NCBI GenBank assembly: GCA_963850535.1 | Contig: CAWKMC010000020.1 | Location: forward strand, 1-64,000 | Reading direction: 5' to 3' | DNA length: 64,000 nucleotides | From: JAMXLO01 sp963850535 | GTDB lineage: Bacteria; Pseudomonadota; Alphaproteobacteria; Acetobacterales; Acetobacteraceae | Shown: positions 38,063 through 46,840 of the stretch, in pieces | Numbering within the stretch: the first letter of the stretch is position 1 | How the letters are laid out: every line of letters begins with the position of its first letter | The notes under the pieces: generated by a model | Database searches by the model: none | What the model saw: only the letters and a program-made list of their open reading frames with translations | What the model was told of the DNA's origin: nothing | Translations under genes and position numbers: made by a program

Positions 38063-39139
38063 ATGCGTTACCTGTTCAAGACCGACTATCGCCAGGACCT
38101 AACGATATGGCGCCATCGCGGCGACCTGTTCTGGTACGGTCTGTTGTGCATCGCCCTGCTGGTGATCCCGTTCGTGCTGAGCGAGTTCTACGTCGGCGAA
38201 CTCGGTGGCGTATTCATTTTTGCGGTCGCCGGCGTCGGGATGATGCTGCTCGCTGGCTTCACTGGCCTGATCAGCTTGGGCAACGCCGCGTTCCTTGGCA
38301 TTGGTGCCTATACCAATTCGATCCTGCTCGCGCATGGCGTGCCGCTGCTGATCAGCCTGCCGGTATCCGGCCTGTTCACCGGCCTGTTCGGCATCGCGAT
38401 CGGGTTGCCGACATTGCGGATGAGCGGGCTGTATCTCGCCATTGCCACACTGGCCTTTGGCTCCATTGTCGGCACGGTGTTCCAGAAGTGGGATGCCGTT
38501 ACGGGCGGCTTCGACGGATTTCCGGTGCCGGAGCCTTATATCTTTGGCATCCCAATCCAGAGCGCGAATGGCGTCTACTACCTCTCGCTTGCTGTGCTGG
38601 TGATTGTGCTGTGGCTGTCAGCCAACCTGCTGCGCACCCCCCTCGGTCGCGCCATGGTGGCGATCCGCGACAGCGAAATCTCTGCGCAGAGCATGGGCAT
38701 CCACCTGGCGCGCTACAAGACGTTCGCATTTGCCATCAGTGCATTCATCACCGGATTGGCCGGAGCGCTGTTCGCGCACTATGTGCGCTTTCTGGCGCCC
38801 GACGCGTTCGACGTGCTGCTGTCCGTGCAGTTCGTCACCATTGTCTTCGTCGGTGGCCTGGGCTCGCTGCACGGGGTCATCTTCGGTGCGCTGTTCGTGC
38901 GTCTGTTGCCGCAATTCATCGCCATCATGCGCGATGATCTCCCATTTGGCATCGGCCGCATGCCAGGCCTGGAGCCCTCACTGTTTGGCTTGGTCTTGGT
39001 GCTGGTGATCCTGTTCGAACCCGGCGGCATCTATGGTCGCTGGATCAAGATCAAGCACTGGTTCCAGGCGTACCCGCTGAAGCGCCGCAGCAGCTTTCGC
39101 CGGCAGAAATCTTACGCCCGTTCGGAGCGCCTGCGATGA
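38063..39139 (+). CDS. livM: Branched-chain-amino-acid-type ABC permease LivM
   Basis: 358 residues, starting MRYLFKTDYRQDLTIWRHRG. It has about nine membrane helices with the LivM hallmark 'GLISLGNAAFLGIGAYTNSI' and the coupling segment 'MVAIRDSEISAQSMGIHLAR'. It pairs with LivH to form the membrane channel. The C-terminal tail after the last helix is long and basic ('LKRRSSFRRQKSYARSER'), a plain positively charged cytoplasmic end. It begins three bases after livH and overlaps livG by four bases. Confidence 0.92.
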   Translation: MRYLFKTDYRQDLTIWRHRGDLFWYGLLCIALLVIPFVLSEFYVGELGGVFIFAVAGVGMMLLAGFTGLISLGNAAFLGIGAYTNSILLAHGVPLLISLPVSGLFTGLFGIAIGLPTLRMSGLYLAIATLAFGSIVGTVFQKWDAVTGGFDGFPVPEPYIFGIPIQSANGVYYLSLAVLVIVLWLSANLLRTPLGRAMVAIRDSEISAQSMGIHLARYKTFAFAISAFITGLAGALFAHYVRFLAPDAFDVLLSVQFVTIVFVGGLGSLHGVIFGALFVRLLPQFIAIMRDDLPFGIGRMPGLEPSLFGLVLVLVILFEPGGIYGRWIKIKHWFQAYPLKRRSSFRRQKSYARSERLR

Positions 39140-39900
39140 GCCTGTTTCGCGCCGAAGATATCGCCATCCGTTTCGGCGGTATCCGCGCGGTCGACGCGGT
39201 GAGCTTCGATGTGCAGCCCGGCGAGGTATTCTCCATTATCGGCCCGAACGGCGCTGGCAAGACGACCATCTTCAACCTGATCAGCCGCATCTATTCGCCG
39301 ACATCTGGCCGACTGATCTTTCAGGACCAGGACATCACCAACGTCCCCCCGTACCGCATCGCTGGGTTGGGAATCGCGCGCACATTCCAGAACATCGAGC
39401 TCTTCGCCAACGCGACTCTGCTGCAGAACCTGCTCATCGGGCGGCATTGTCACTCGACCGTCGGCGTGCTGTCGGAACTTGTCTTCACGCCCGCGGTACG
39501 GCGTGAGGAACTGCAGCACCGCGAAAAGGCGGAAGAGGTCATCGCCTTCCTCGGTCTGGAGCGCTATCGCGACACACTGATCGCCAATCTTCCCTATGGC
39601 GTACGAAAGGTAGTCGAACTCGGCCGGGCGCTTTGTGTCGAGCCAAAACTGTTGCTGCTGGACGAACCATCCTCGGGTCTCAACGTCGAGGAGACCGAGG
39701 GGATGGGATTCTGGATCGAGGACATCAAGAAGGATCTCGGCGTCACCGTGATCATGGTCGAACACGATATGAACTTGGTGCGCATGGTGTCAGATCGGGT
39801 GATGGCGCTGAACTACGGCAAGGTCATCGCGCTCGGCACACCGGATGAGGTGCAGAACCATCCCGAAGTTGTGCGGGCCTATATCGGGGGCGAGGCATGA
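39136..39900 (+). CDS. livG: ABC transporter ATP-binding protein LivG
   Basis: 254 residues. Walker A 'SIIGPNGAGKTTIFNLISR', Q-loop region 'GLGIARTFQNIELFANATLL', signature 'LPYGVRKVVELGRALCVEPK', Walker B 'LLLLDEPSSGLNVEE' and switch 'IMVEHDMNLV' are all present. The signature is 'PYGVRK' instead of the usual 'SYGxQR', a normal variant of the family. It starts inside the livM stop (ATGA overlap) and ends overlapping livF by four bases, so all four liv genes form one transcription unit. Confidence 0.92.
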   Translation: MSLFRAEDIAIRFGGIRAVDAVSFDVQPGEVFSIIGPNGAGKTTIFNLISRIYSPTSGRLIFQDQDITNVPPYRIAGLGIARTFQNIELFANATLLQNLLIGRHCHSTVGVLSELVFTPAVRREELQHREKAEEVIAFLGLERYRDTLIANLPYGVRKVVELGRALCVEPKLLLLDEPSSGLNVEETEGMGFWIEDIKKDLGVTVIMVEHDMNLVRMVSDRVMALNYGKVIALGTPDEVQNHPEVVRAYIGGEA

Positions 39901-40676
39901 GCGCTTCTGCGTCGTTGCTCGACGTCACCGCGATCGAAACCTTTTACGGCCCGATCCAGGCTATCCGTGGCGTCAGCCTGCAAGTGGCGCAGGGCCAGAT
40001 CGTTACCGTGCTTGGTGCGAACGGTGCCGGCAAGACGACCGTGCTGCGTACCGTCTCCGGTGTGCTCGATCCGGAGCGCGGCTCCGTGAAATTCGAAGGC
40101 AAGGAGATCGGCCACCTGCCACCGGACCGCGTCATGCGTCTTGGTATCTGTCATGTACCGGAAGGCCGCGAAACCTTTCCCTTCCTGACGGTGTACGAGA
40201 ACCTGTTGATGGGCGCCTATACGCGCCACGACAAAGACGAGGTGCATCGCGATCTCGAGCTATGCTTCGGCTATTTTCCGGTCTTGAAAGAGCGCTCGCA
40301 TCAGCGAGCCGGCCTGCTCTCGGGCGGCGAACAGCAGATGCTGTCGATCAGCCGTGCTCTGATGGGGCGGCCAAAGCTGCTGTTGCTGGACGAGCCGTCG
40401 CTCGGCCTGTCACCCCTTCTGGTGACTCAGATCTTTCGCATCATTCGCCGGATCAATGACGAGCAGGGCGTTGCCATTTTGTTGGTAGAACAGAACGCTC
40501 ATATGGCACTACGCACGGCACAGTTCGGCTACGTGCTGGAGGTGGGACGCATCGTACTGGCGGATTACTGCGCCAAATTGATGCAAAGCGACGCGATCAA
40601 GGAGTTCTATCTGGGCCAGAAGGACTCTGGCGTCCGCGGGCAAAGGCGATGGAAGAGGAAGCGGCTGTGGCACTGA
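39897..40676 (+). CDS. livF: ABC transporter ATP-binding protein LivF
   Basis: 259 residues. Walker A 'VLGANGAGKTTVLRTVSG', Q-loop 'GICHVPEGRETFPFLTV', signature 'LLSGGEQQMLSISRALMGRP', Walker B 'LLLLDEPSLGLSP' and switch 'LLVEQNAHM' are present. The core ends with the usual 'AIKEFYLG', followed by a short basic tail 'VRGQRRWKRKRLWH'. The gene overlaps the next, AMP-binding-like gene by 28 bases, an arrangement that supports co-translation of that protein with the transporter. Confidence 0.93.
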   Translation: MSASASLLDVTAIETFYGPIQAIRGVSLQVAQGQIVTVLGANGAGKTTVLRTVSGVLDPERGSVKFEGKEIGHLPPDRVMRLGICHVPEGRETFPFLTVYENLLMGAYTRHDKDEVHRDLELCFGYFPVLKERSHQRAGLLSGGEQQMLSISRALMGRPKLLLLDEPSLGLSPLLVTQIFRIIRRINDEQGVAILLVEQNAHMALRTAQFGYVLEVGRIVLADYCAKLMQSDAIKEFYLGQKDSGVRGQRRWKRKRLWH

Positions 40677-41791
40677 ACCCGGCAAGCATACCGGCGGTCC
40701 TCGCGACGCATGTAACAGCACACGCTGGCGAGATCGTGCTGCGGAAGAAGGACCGTGGCATCTGGAAGGCCATCACCTGGGCCGAACTTGGCGCCCGCGT
40801 GCGCGAAGTGACCTCTGGTCTGACAAAGATAGGCTTTCAGCCAGGTGACGTCGCCTGTGTGCTGGCAGAGACCCGCCCGGAGTGGGTTTATGTCGACCTT
40901 GGCATCCTCGCCGCGGCCGGAGTTTCCGGTGGCATCCAGCCTGACAGCGACGCGGAGCAGCTCGGACAGGTTCTGCGCGACTCCGGTTGTCGATTACTGT
41001 TTGTGGAGAACGAGGAACAACTCGACAAAACGCTGCTCATTCGTGACAGCTGTCCTGCACTGCAATGCATCGTTATCATCGACATGAAAGGCCTGCGTGA
41101 CTTTGCCGACCCGATGTGTGTCAGCCTCGCCTCATTCGTGACCTCTAGTCGCGAAGCGGCACCTGTTGCCATCGCCGCCGAGCAGCCGGCCGTTCTGCTT
41201 GTACGAGGCGGCAATCTGCAGACGCTCAGTCACGGCGAAACGATGAGTCTGATCGCCGATGCACGGACAAAGCTGCCGCTGCGCCCGAACGATGAACGCC
41301 TTGCACTGCTGCCAATGAGCGAGGTCATGGAGCGCATCCTTGGCCTTTACCTTTCGCTTGAGGCACGCGTTATCAGCAACTATCTCGAGAACCCCGACAC
41401 GGCTGTCGAGAACCTGCAGGAATTGCAGCCAACGGTACTCGCGACTGATGCGCGCATCTGGCAAATTCTGCGTGATCGGATCGAGGCTGCTGCGGCCAGT
41501 GCCACCCGTCTTCAGCGCATGCTGTATCGCTGGGCAATCGCGGTGGCAGCCAAGCGTGGACCGATCGCCTGGCTGGCGCGCGCTACTGTGCTGCGTTCGG
41601 TCAAACGTGAGATCGGCCTTGGCCGGCTACGCGTCGCGTATGCAGGTGGTGCTCGGTTGTCACCGGAGAGCGAACGCTGGGCCACTGGTCTAGGCATAAA
41701 CATCCGACACGTCGACGGCAAGGCGACGCAGGGCACCGCCTTGGACGAACAACGGTATCAGGCCCTGAAAGAAGCAGCTTACGGCACGTAA
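40649..41791 (+). CDS. Degenerate AMP-binding (acyl-CoA synthetase-like) protein
   Basis: 380 residues, against 600 or more in long-chain acyl-CoA synthetases. The N-terminal part is clearly of that family ('EIVLRKKDRGIWKAITWAEL', 'DVACVLAETRPEWVYVDLGI'), but the ATP-binding P-loop (T-S-G-T-T-G-x-P-K) is replaced by 'VLLVRGGNLQTLSHGETM'. Matching stretches continue to 'LRVAYAGGARLSPESERW', after which the catalytic middle and the whole C-terminal domain are missing. It is probably inactive as a synthetase. AMP-binding genes accompany liv-type operons in many proteobacteria, so this may be a retained regulatory or scaffold remnant. The frame is clean and not frameshifted. Confidence 0.8.
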   Translation: MEEEAAVALNPASIPAVLATHVTAHAGEIVLRKKDRGIWKAITWAELGARVREVTSGLTKIGFQPGDVACVLAETRPEWVYVDLGILAAAGVSGGIQPDSDAEQLGQVLRDSGCRLLFVENEEQLDKTLLIRDSCPALQCIVIIDMKGLRDFADPMCVSLASFVTSSREAAPVAIAAEQPAVLLVRGGNLQTLSHGETMSLIADARTKLPLRPNDERLALLPMSEVMERILGLYLSLEARVISNYLENPDTAVENLQELQPTVLATDARIWQILRDRIEAAAASATRLQRMLYRWAIAVAAKRGPIAWLARATVLRSVKREIGLGRLRVAYAGGARLSPESERWATGLGINIRHVDGKATQGTALDEQRYQALKEAAYGT

Positions 41792-41806
41792 GGAAGGAAC
41801 TAATCG

Positions 41807-42977
41807 ATGCGTAGCAGGCTACTCGCGGCGGTATTCGTTGCCGCGCTGATCGCCCCCGCCATGGCGGCGGACAGTGTTCGTGGGGTGACGGACAATGAAA
41901 TCGTCATCGGCACCTACACCGATCTGTCCGGCGTGACAGCGATGTGGGGTGTCAACAACGCCAATGCCTGGCGCATGGTGTTCGATGAGACCAACGCCGC
42001 AGGCGGCATCAACGGTCGCAAGATCAAGTACATCGTCGAAGACAATCAGTATCAGGTGCCGCGCTCGGTGCAGGCGGCAAACAAGCTGATCAACCGCGAC
42101 GGCGTATTCATGATGGTCGCCAATGGCGGCACGCCGATGAACAACGCCACCATGCCCGAGCAGCTGGCGAAGGGTGTGCCGAATGTATTCCCGCTGACCT
42201 CGGCACGCTCGATGTACGAGCCGCTGCACCACCTGAAGTTCGGATTGGCCAGCTCCTACTACGACCAGATGCGTGCGGGCGTGAAGCTGTTCGTGGAACA
42301 GCGTGGCAAGAAGACGATTTGCGCCATGTCGGAGGATACCGACTTCGGCCGTGACGTGATGGCGGGTGCCAAAGACCAACTCTCGGCAATGAACCAGAAG
42401 CTGGCAGCCGAGACTTTGCACAAGCCTACGGACACAGATTTCAGCGCCTCTGTCGCACGGCTTCGCGATGCCAACTGCGACCTCATCCTGGTCGGAGGCA
42501 TCGTGCGCGATTCCGTGCAGATCATCTCCGCCGTGCGTAAAACCGGTTGGAAGGTCGATATGCTCGGCCAGGCGGCAAGCTACGATGAGGCGGTGGCAGA
42601 AGTGCCGGGCGGGATTACCGAAGGCTTTTTCTCGATGACGCCGGTACTGTACGTCGCTGCCAGTAGCGAAAGCCCAGAGGTGGCCAAGTTTGCTGAAGAA
42701 GTACAAGAAGGACTTCGGCAAGGAGCCGAACTTCGCCGCCCAGATCGGCTACACCGGCGCGCAGCTTGTCGTTCAGGCGCTCAAGAATGCTGGCAAGGAC
42801 CTGACAACAGACAGCTTCGTCGCCGGCATGGAAAGCGTCAAGGATTGGCACGACATATTCGGCTCACCGCCGATGACCTTCAGCGCGACCAAGCACCAAG
42901 GTTCCAACGAGTCCTTCTTGTGCGTCGTGCAGGGCGGCCACTGGGTTCCTGTCAGCACAACGCCTGTCGGGTACTGA
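41807..42977 (+). CDS. Branched-chain-amino-acid-type periplasmic binding protein 1, one frameshift
   Basis: Signal peptide MRSRLLAAVFVAALIAPAMA, then the type I periplasmic-binding fold ('DNEIVIGTYTDLSGVTAMWG', 'GINGRKIKYIVEDNQYQVPR', 'VMAGAKDQLSAMNQ'). After one extra base near 42690 is removed, the chain continues 'KYKKDFGKEPNFAAQIGYTG' and ends 'VPVSTTPVGY', giving 389 residues, the same length and ending as the next copy. It would present the ligand to the LivHMGF channel. Position directly after the transporter and 15 bases after the AMP-binding-like gene supports this. Confidence 0.88.
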
Positions 42978-42992
42978 ACGGTCTATTACAGT

Positions 42993-43017
42993 GATGGTCG
43001 GGCTTGGCCCGACCATC
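42993..43017 (+). terminator. Perfect hairpin between the two binding-protein genes
   Basis: GATGGTCGGG and CCCGACCATC form a perfect 10-base stem with a 5-base loop, 16 bases after the stop of binding protein 1. No T-run follows, so it is either a REP-like element that stabilises the upstream mRNA or a weak attenuator that lowers expression of the second copy. Confidence 0.65.
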
Positions 43018-43109
43018 CGCCCCAAAGGAAAGGAGGTCCTTACTGCGCTGTCCATAAGCCGAGGGACAGCGCGGGACTATCGACATAATCGGCGAGGGAG
43101 TAGGGACGT

Positions 43110-44276
43110 ATGCGGAACGCATTCTTTGCGGCGGTTGCAGCCGTCGCACTCACGGTCCCGGCCACGGCGGGAGAGAAGCCCCGTGTTACTGACAACGAAA
43201 TCGTCATCGGTACCTACACTGACCTGTCCGGCGTGACGGCGATGTGGGGCGTCAACAACACCAATGCCTGGCGCATGGTGTTCGACGATGCCAATGCCGA
43301 AGGTGGCATCAACGGGCGCAAGATCAGGTATGTCGTGGAAGACATGCAGTATCAGGTGCCGCGCGCCGTGCAGGCGGCGAACAAACTGATCAACCGCGAT
43401 AATGTCTTCATCATGGTGGCAAACGGCGGCACACCAATGAACAACGCAACGATGCCGGAGCAGATCGCCAAGGGAGTGCCCAACATTTTCCCGCTGACCG
43501 CGGCGCGCTCGATGTATTACCCGCTCAACCACATGAAGTTCGGCTATGCCGCGTCGTACTATGACATGGAGCGTGCCGGGTTGAAGTTGTTCGCCGAGAA
43601 CTACGGCAAGAAGCATATATGCGCCATGTCGCAGGATACGGATTTCGGCCGCGACGTGATGGATGGGGCGCGCGATGAGCTGAAGGCGCTGAATATGCAG
43701 CTTGTCGCCGAGACGCTGCACAAGCCGACTGACACCGACTTCAGCGCTTCGGTCGCGAAGCTGCGCGACGCCGGTTGCGATCTTGTGCTACTCGGCACGA
43801 TCGTGCGCGACACGGTGCAAATTGTCTCTTCTATCCGCAAGTCCGGCTGGAATGTGGACATACTTGGCAACATAGCCATCTATGACCAGGCGGTGGCCGA
43901 AGTGCCTGGTGGGGTGACCGAAGGCATTTACACGACAACGTCGGTTATCTTCGCCGAGCCTGGTGATCCGCGCCCCGCGGTGCGGGACTTCGCGACAAAG
44001 TACGAAAAGCAGTTCGGGCATCCGCCCAATTTCGCCGCCGAGGTTGGCTATTCCGCAGCGCAACTGGTGGTGCAGGCATTGCAGAAAGCCGGCCGTGACC
44101 TCACGGCAGAGAGCTTCATTAGCGCGCTGGAGAGCATCAAGGACTACAAAGACATTTTTGGCTCACCGACCATGAGCTTCAGCCCTACCAAGCATCAGGG
44201 TTCGAATGAGGCCTTCCTGGCTCAGGTGAAGAACGCCCACTGGGTGCAGGTCGGCACCGAATCCTACGGGTATTGA
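43110..44276 (+). CDS. Branched-chain-amino-acid-type periplasmic binding protein 2
   Basis: 388 residues, closely related to the preceding copy over the whole length ('VTDNEIVIGTYTDLSGVTAM', 'VANGGTPMNNATMPEQIAKG', 'MSFSPTKHQGSNEAFLAQVK'). Signal peptide MRNAFFAAVAAVALTVPATA. The frame is intact. The copies differ most in the middle and in 'YTTTSVIFAEPGDPRPAVRD', which line the ligand cleft in this family, so they may widen the range of substrates of one channel. It follows the hairpin after about 90 bases. Confidence 0.92.
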   Translation: MRNAFFAAVAAVALTVPATAGEKPRVTDNEIVIGTYTDLSGVTAMWGVNNTNAWRMVFDDANAEGGINGRKIRYVVEDMQYQVPRAVQAANKLINRDNVFIMVANGGTPMNNATMPEQIAKGVPNIFPLTAARSMYYPLNHMKFGYAASYYDMERAGLKLFAENYGKKHICAMSQDTDFGRDVMDGARDELKALNMQLVAETLHKPTDTDFSASVAKLRDAGCDLVLLGTIVRDTVQIVSSIRKSGWNVDILGNIAIYDQAVAEVPGGVTEGIYTTTSVIFAEPGDPRPAVRDFATKYEKQFGHPPNFAAEVGYSAAQLVVQALQKAGRDLTAESFISALESIKDYKDIFGSPTMSFSPTKHQGSNEAFLAQVKNAHWVQVGTESYGY

Positions 44277-44285
44277 CCCATTCGC

Positions 44286-44315
44286 GAGGTGGAGGCCTCA
44301 CAGGGTCTCCACCTC
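44286..44315. terminator. Bidirectional hairpin at convergent gene ends
   Basis: GAGGTGGAG and CTCCACCTC form a 9-base stem around a 12-base loop, between binding protein 2 (ends 44276) and the convergent AtuA-type gene (stop at 44298-44300), whose last codons it overlaps. No T-run is present on either side, so termination may be imperfect. Confidence 0.55.
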
Positions 44316-45692
44316 CAGCGGAAACAGCGCGTCTGGATCCGGTGTGTGCAGCAGATGGTACACGTTGAAACGGTAAGCCGGCCCGAGTGAAACCTCGGGT
44401 GGTGTGAACGGAAATGCCAAATTGCCAGCCGTTGACAGCCGTCCAGAATAACCGTGATGCAGCAGATACTGTTTCAACGTACGCACCACCTCGGCCGCCC
44501 GATCGGCCGTGGGCGCAATACACTCGCCCATGATGAACACCTCGCTTGGCAATGCTTCTCCGGCTGGTGCCGCCATGCGGACGCCATCTACGCCATAGAT
44601 GCGAAACCGCAGCGTATAGTCCTCGGGCGCGTCTTCGCACACCAGGTCGCGCACCACGGTTGCCACCGCCGGTAAGATGTCGCGGTGCTGCGCGATAAAG
44701 CGTGGATCAGCCGCGCCGGCCAGCAGCACCGCTCGCTCGCCGATCCGTCGTGCACCCTCGATCTTCACACACGGATCGCTGGACGCATGCCATCTGGCTC
44801 CGGCGACACGGCAGCGTCTGTCGTCCACGGCAGCATACTCGGCACCGCTCAGGTCGAGGCGGCCTTCCGGTTCATATACAGTGTACGGGTCCGCCTGCTC
44901 ATAGAGACTGTGCGCCGCGACCGATACCGGCGTAGCGCGTCGCTGCTCCGCCATGCTCTCCAGCACAAAGCCATCATCATCAAGTGTCGCAAGGATTGAC
45001 TCACGTCCGCCCGGCAGACAGCAGAGCGAGGCGCACTCGATGATCTTCGCCATGTGCACCGACAACCCGATCGGGAAATCCAGCATCGTCGGCAACGAGG
45101 CAAAGATCGCCGTGTCGCAAGCACGGCCCGCGATCAGTACATCGATATCTTCGGCCAGTGCGCGGCGGAACGGGCCCATGCCCATCTGCCCGACAATGTG
45201 TGCCGCCTCCGTCACCTCCTCCTCGGTCAAAGTGGGCATGTCATCGATGCCGGTTACCGCGCTGGCGCGCACCGCTGCGCGCAATCCGTCGCGCGACAGT
45301 TCGGCGCGCAGCACACCCATGCGGAAGTGCAGTCCCTCCGCACGCGCGATTTCGCGGATGATGGCGAGTGTCGCGTCCAGGTGCGGCGCCGCGCCCGCGG
45401 AGCCAGCCGAGCCGATCACCAACGGCACATCAATCGAACGCGCACCGAGCAGCACCTTGCGCAGGTCGCGTCGCGTCGCCGCTGGTGCCGTCGCCATCTC
45501 GCCTTTACCGAGATAAGTGGGCCCGATATCGATCGAGCCCATGTCGCAGCCGATCAGGTCCGGCTTGCGCGCCAAACCTGCATTGAAGGCCGGAGTGGGA
45601 ATGCCGTAGCCGAGTTGCCCCGATGCCCCCAAAAATCTCATCGGCCGCCGGGCACGGCGCACCTCCTCAAGGATGCGTGTCGAGGCGCTCAT
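44298..45692 (-). CDS. AtuA-family (DUF1446) protein
   Basis: 464 residues. The start 'MRFLGASGQLGYGIPTPAFN' region and 'DLIGCDMGSIDIGPTYLGKG' are characteristic of the AtuA/DUF1446 family, as are 'VLIAGRACDTAIFASLPTML' and 'KIIECASLCCLPGGRESI'. AtuA is required for acyclic-terpene (citronellol/geraniol) utilisation in Pseudomonas, but its reaction is unknown. The ATG overlaps the DUF4387 stop by four bases. DUF1446 and DUF4387 genes commonly travel together or fused, which supports a shared enzyme or complex. It is not a proof of terpene use here: atuC/atuF carboxylase genes are absent from the window. Confidence 0.88.
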   Translation of the reverse strand: MSASTRILEEVRRARRPMRFLGASGQLGYGIPTPAFNAGLARKPDLIGCDMGSIDIGPTYLGKGEMATAPAATRRDLRKVLLGARSIDVPLVIGSAGSAGAAPHLDATLAIIREIARAEGLHFRMGVLRAELSRDGLRAAVRASAVTGIDDMPTLTEEEVTEAAHIVGQMGMGPFRRALAEDIDVLIAGRACDTAIFASLPTMLDFPIGLSVHMAKIIECASLCCLPGGRESILATLDDDGFVLESMAEQRRATPVSVAAHSLYEQADPYTVYEPEGRLDLSGAEYAAVDDRRCRVAGARWHASSDPCVKIEGARRIGERAVLLAGAADPRFIAQHRDILPAVATVVRDLVCEDAPEDYTLRFRIYGVDGVRMAAPAGEALPSEVFIMGECIAPTADRAAEVVRTLKQYLLHHGYSGRLSTAGNLAFPFTPPEVSLGPAYRFNVYHLLHTPDPDALFPLEVETL

Positions 45693-45992
45693 ATCTCCAC
45701 CTCCAGCATTGGTGCATGCTGCTGAGCCCCGTAGACGTCTCGATCACCCGGGTCGCCTGCCATGATCGGCCGCGCCAGTACCGATCTTGATCGCGCGCCC
45801 GGCAGGATAGGGAATTACCGTCACATCGCTGGCTGCCACACCGTAGCGCGCGCCGACGTTCTCCCGGCTAAGTGACGGCGATTGCGCCACCCGCTGATAA
45901 TCGGCATCAGTAGCGAACATCAGGTCCAGCGTCAGGCGGCGAGGGCCCGCATTCTTGCTGCGGATCACCTGGGCAATGTCGGCAAGTTTCAT
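45689..45992 (-). CDS. DUF4387 family protein, one frameshift
   Basis: Starts MKLADIAQVIRSKNAGPRRL, the signature of DUF4387 ('S-K-N-A-G-P...T-L-D-L-M-F'), continuing 'MFATDADYQRVAQSPSLSRE'. An extra G near 45782 sends the frame into a wrong tail. Removing it gives 'VLARPIMAGDPGDRDVYGAQ' and 'HAPMLEVEI', the expected end, with 100 residues in total, and places the stop exactly across the ATG of the AtuA gene. The function is unknown. It often forms the small partner of AtuA-type proteins. Confidence 0.85.
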
Positions 45993-46840
45993 GAGAACCT
46001 CCGCCGCAGAAATGCAAGGATGTCATTGGCGCAGCGATCCGGCGCAATGTCGCAGATGTTGTGCGGCAAGCCTTCGTAAGCGATCAGCTCGCAGTCGGGA
46101 ATCTTCGACCGCATGATCTCGTAGTTCTGCGTGCTGCCAACGGTTTCCGCACCAGGCATAACCAGCAGTGTCGGACACTGGATGCGCGGCAGCTCATCTG
46201 CCCACCATAAGGTTGTCATCAGCCCGATGAAGCGGCCGATATACGCCGTGTCGTTCTTAGCGGCCTCGTCGAGGAACCATTCTATATGGCCTTGGTCATG
46301 GCCCGGTGGGAAGCGATCTTCAATGGTCGCAGCGAGGAAGTTGCGCAGTCCCTCACGCGCCACACGCGGCAGCCAGGTATGCGCCTGACTATTTTTCAGC
46401 CCTGGCGTTGAGCCGAACAACATCAGGCTCCGCACACGGTCGGGCGATGTCATCGCCATGTTTTGCGCCACGTACCCGCCGGCCGAATTGCCAACGACAT
46501 GCACCGGGCCGCAGCCCAGGCGGTCAAGCAGTTCGTGCACGTCCTGCACAAGGCGATCCATCGACAGCGACGGCTGCGCCGGTGGCACCTGAGATTCACC
46601 GTGTCCCCGCAGGTCCATGCGTACGACGCGGTAGTGACGGGCGAGCACCGGTACCGCGGCATACCAGCGCCTGGACGAACCCATCGCCGCGTGCAACAGC
46701 AGCAAGGTCTGCGGCGAGCGCCATGGATCGGTGAAGTCATCGATCCTAAAGGAGATGCGATTGCCGTCGCTGGCTGTGAAACTATCCATCCAACGCGATC
46801 CTTTCGTCATCCCAGCAAAAAGCTGAAGTCCGCTGATCAT
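45989..46840 (-). CDS. Alpha/beta hydrolase
   Basis: 283 residues. The ATG at 46840 overlaps the stop of the amidohydrolase (ATGA), which favours it over the ATGs at 46810 and 46789. Alpha/beta-hydrolase landmarks: 'LLLLHAAMGSSRRWYAAVPV' (the oxyanion region, HAAMG in place of HGxxG), 'VVRMDLRGHGESQVP', the nucleophile elbow 'VVGNSAGGYVAQNMAMTSPD' with Ser, an Asp/Glu in the 'TLLVMPGAETV' strand, and the catalytic His in 'EGLPHNICDIAP'. It resembles enol-lactone or ring-cleavage hydrolases in layout. Its stop overlaps the DUF4387 ATG. Confidence 0.88.
   Translation of the reverse strand: MISGLQLFAGMTKGSRWMDSFTASDGNRISFRIDDFTDPWRSPQTLLLLHAAMGSSRRWYAAVPVLARHYRVVRMDLRGHGESQVPPAQPSLSMDRLVQDVHELLDRLGCGPVHVVGNSAGGYVAQNMAMTSPDRVRSLMLFGSTPGLKNSQAHTWLPRVAREGLRNFLAATIEDRFPPGHDQGHIEWFLDEAAKNDTAYIGRFIGLMTTLWWADELPRIQCPTLLVMPGAETVGSTQNYEIMRSKIPDCELIAYEGLPHNICDIAPDRCANDILAFLRRRFS

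Noticed and set aside
37178..44276. Assigning the Liv-type transporter to leucine/isoleucine/valine uptake
   Set aside because: The family carries many organic acids and amides, and the neighbours are acyl-CoA and F420 genes rather than amino-acid genes.
45054..45725. 223-codon plus-strand frame opposite the AtuA-type gene
   Set aside because: Antisense shadow of a conserved family gene with no recognisable motif.
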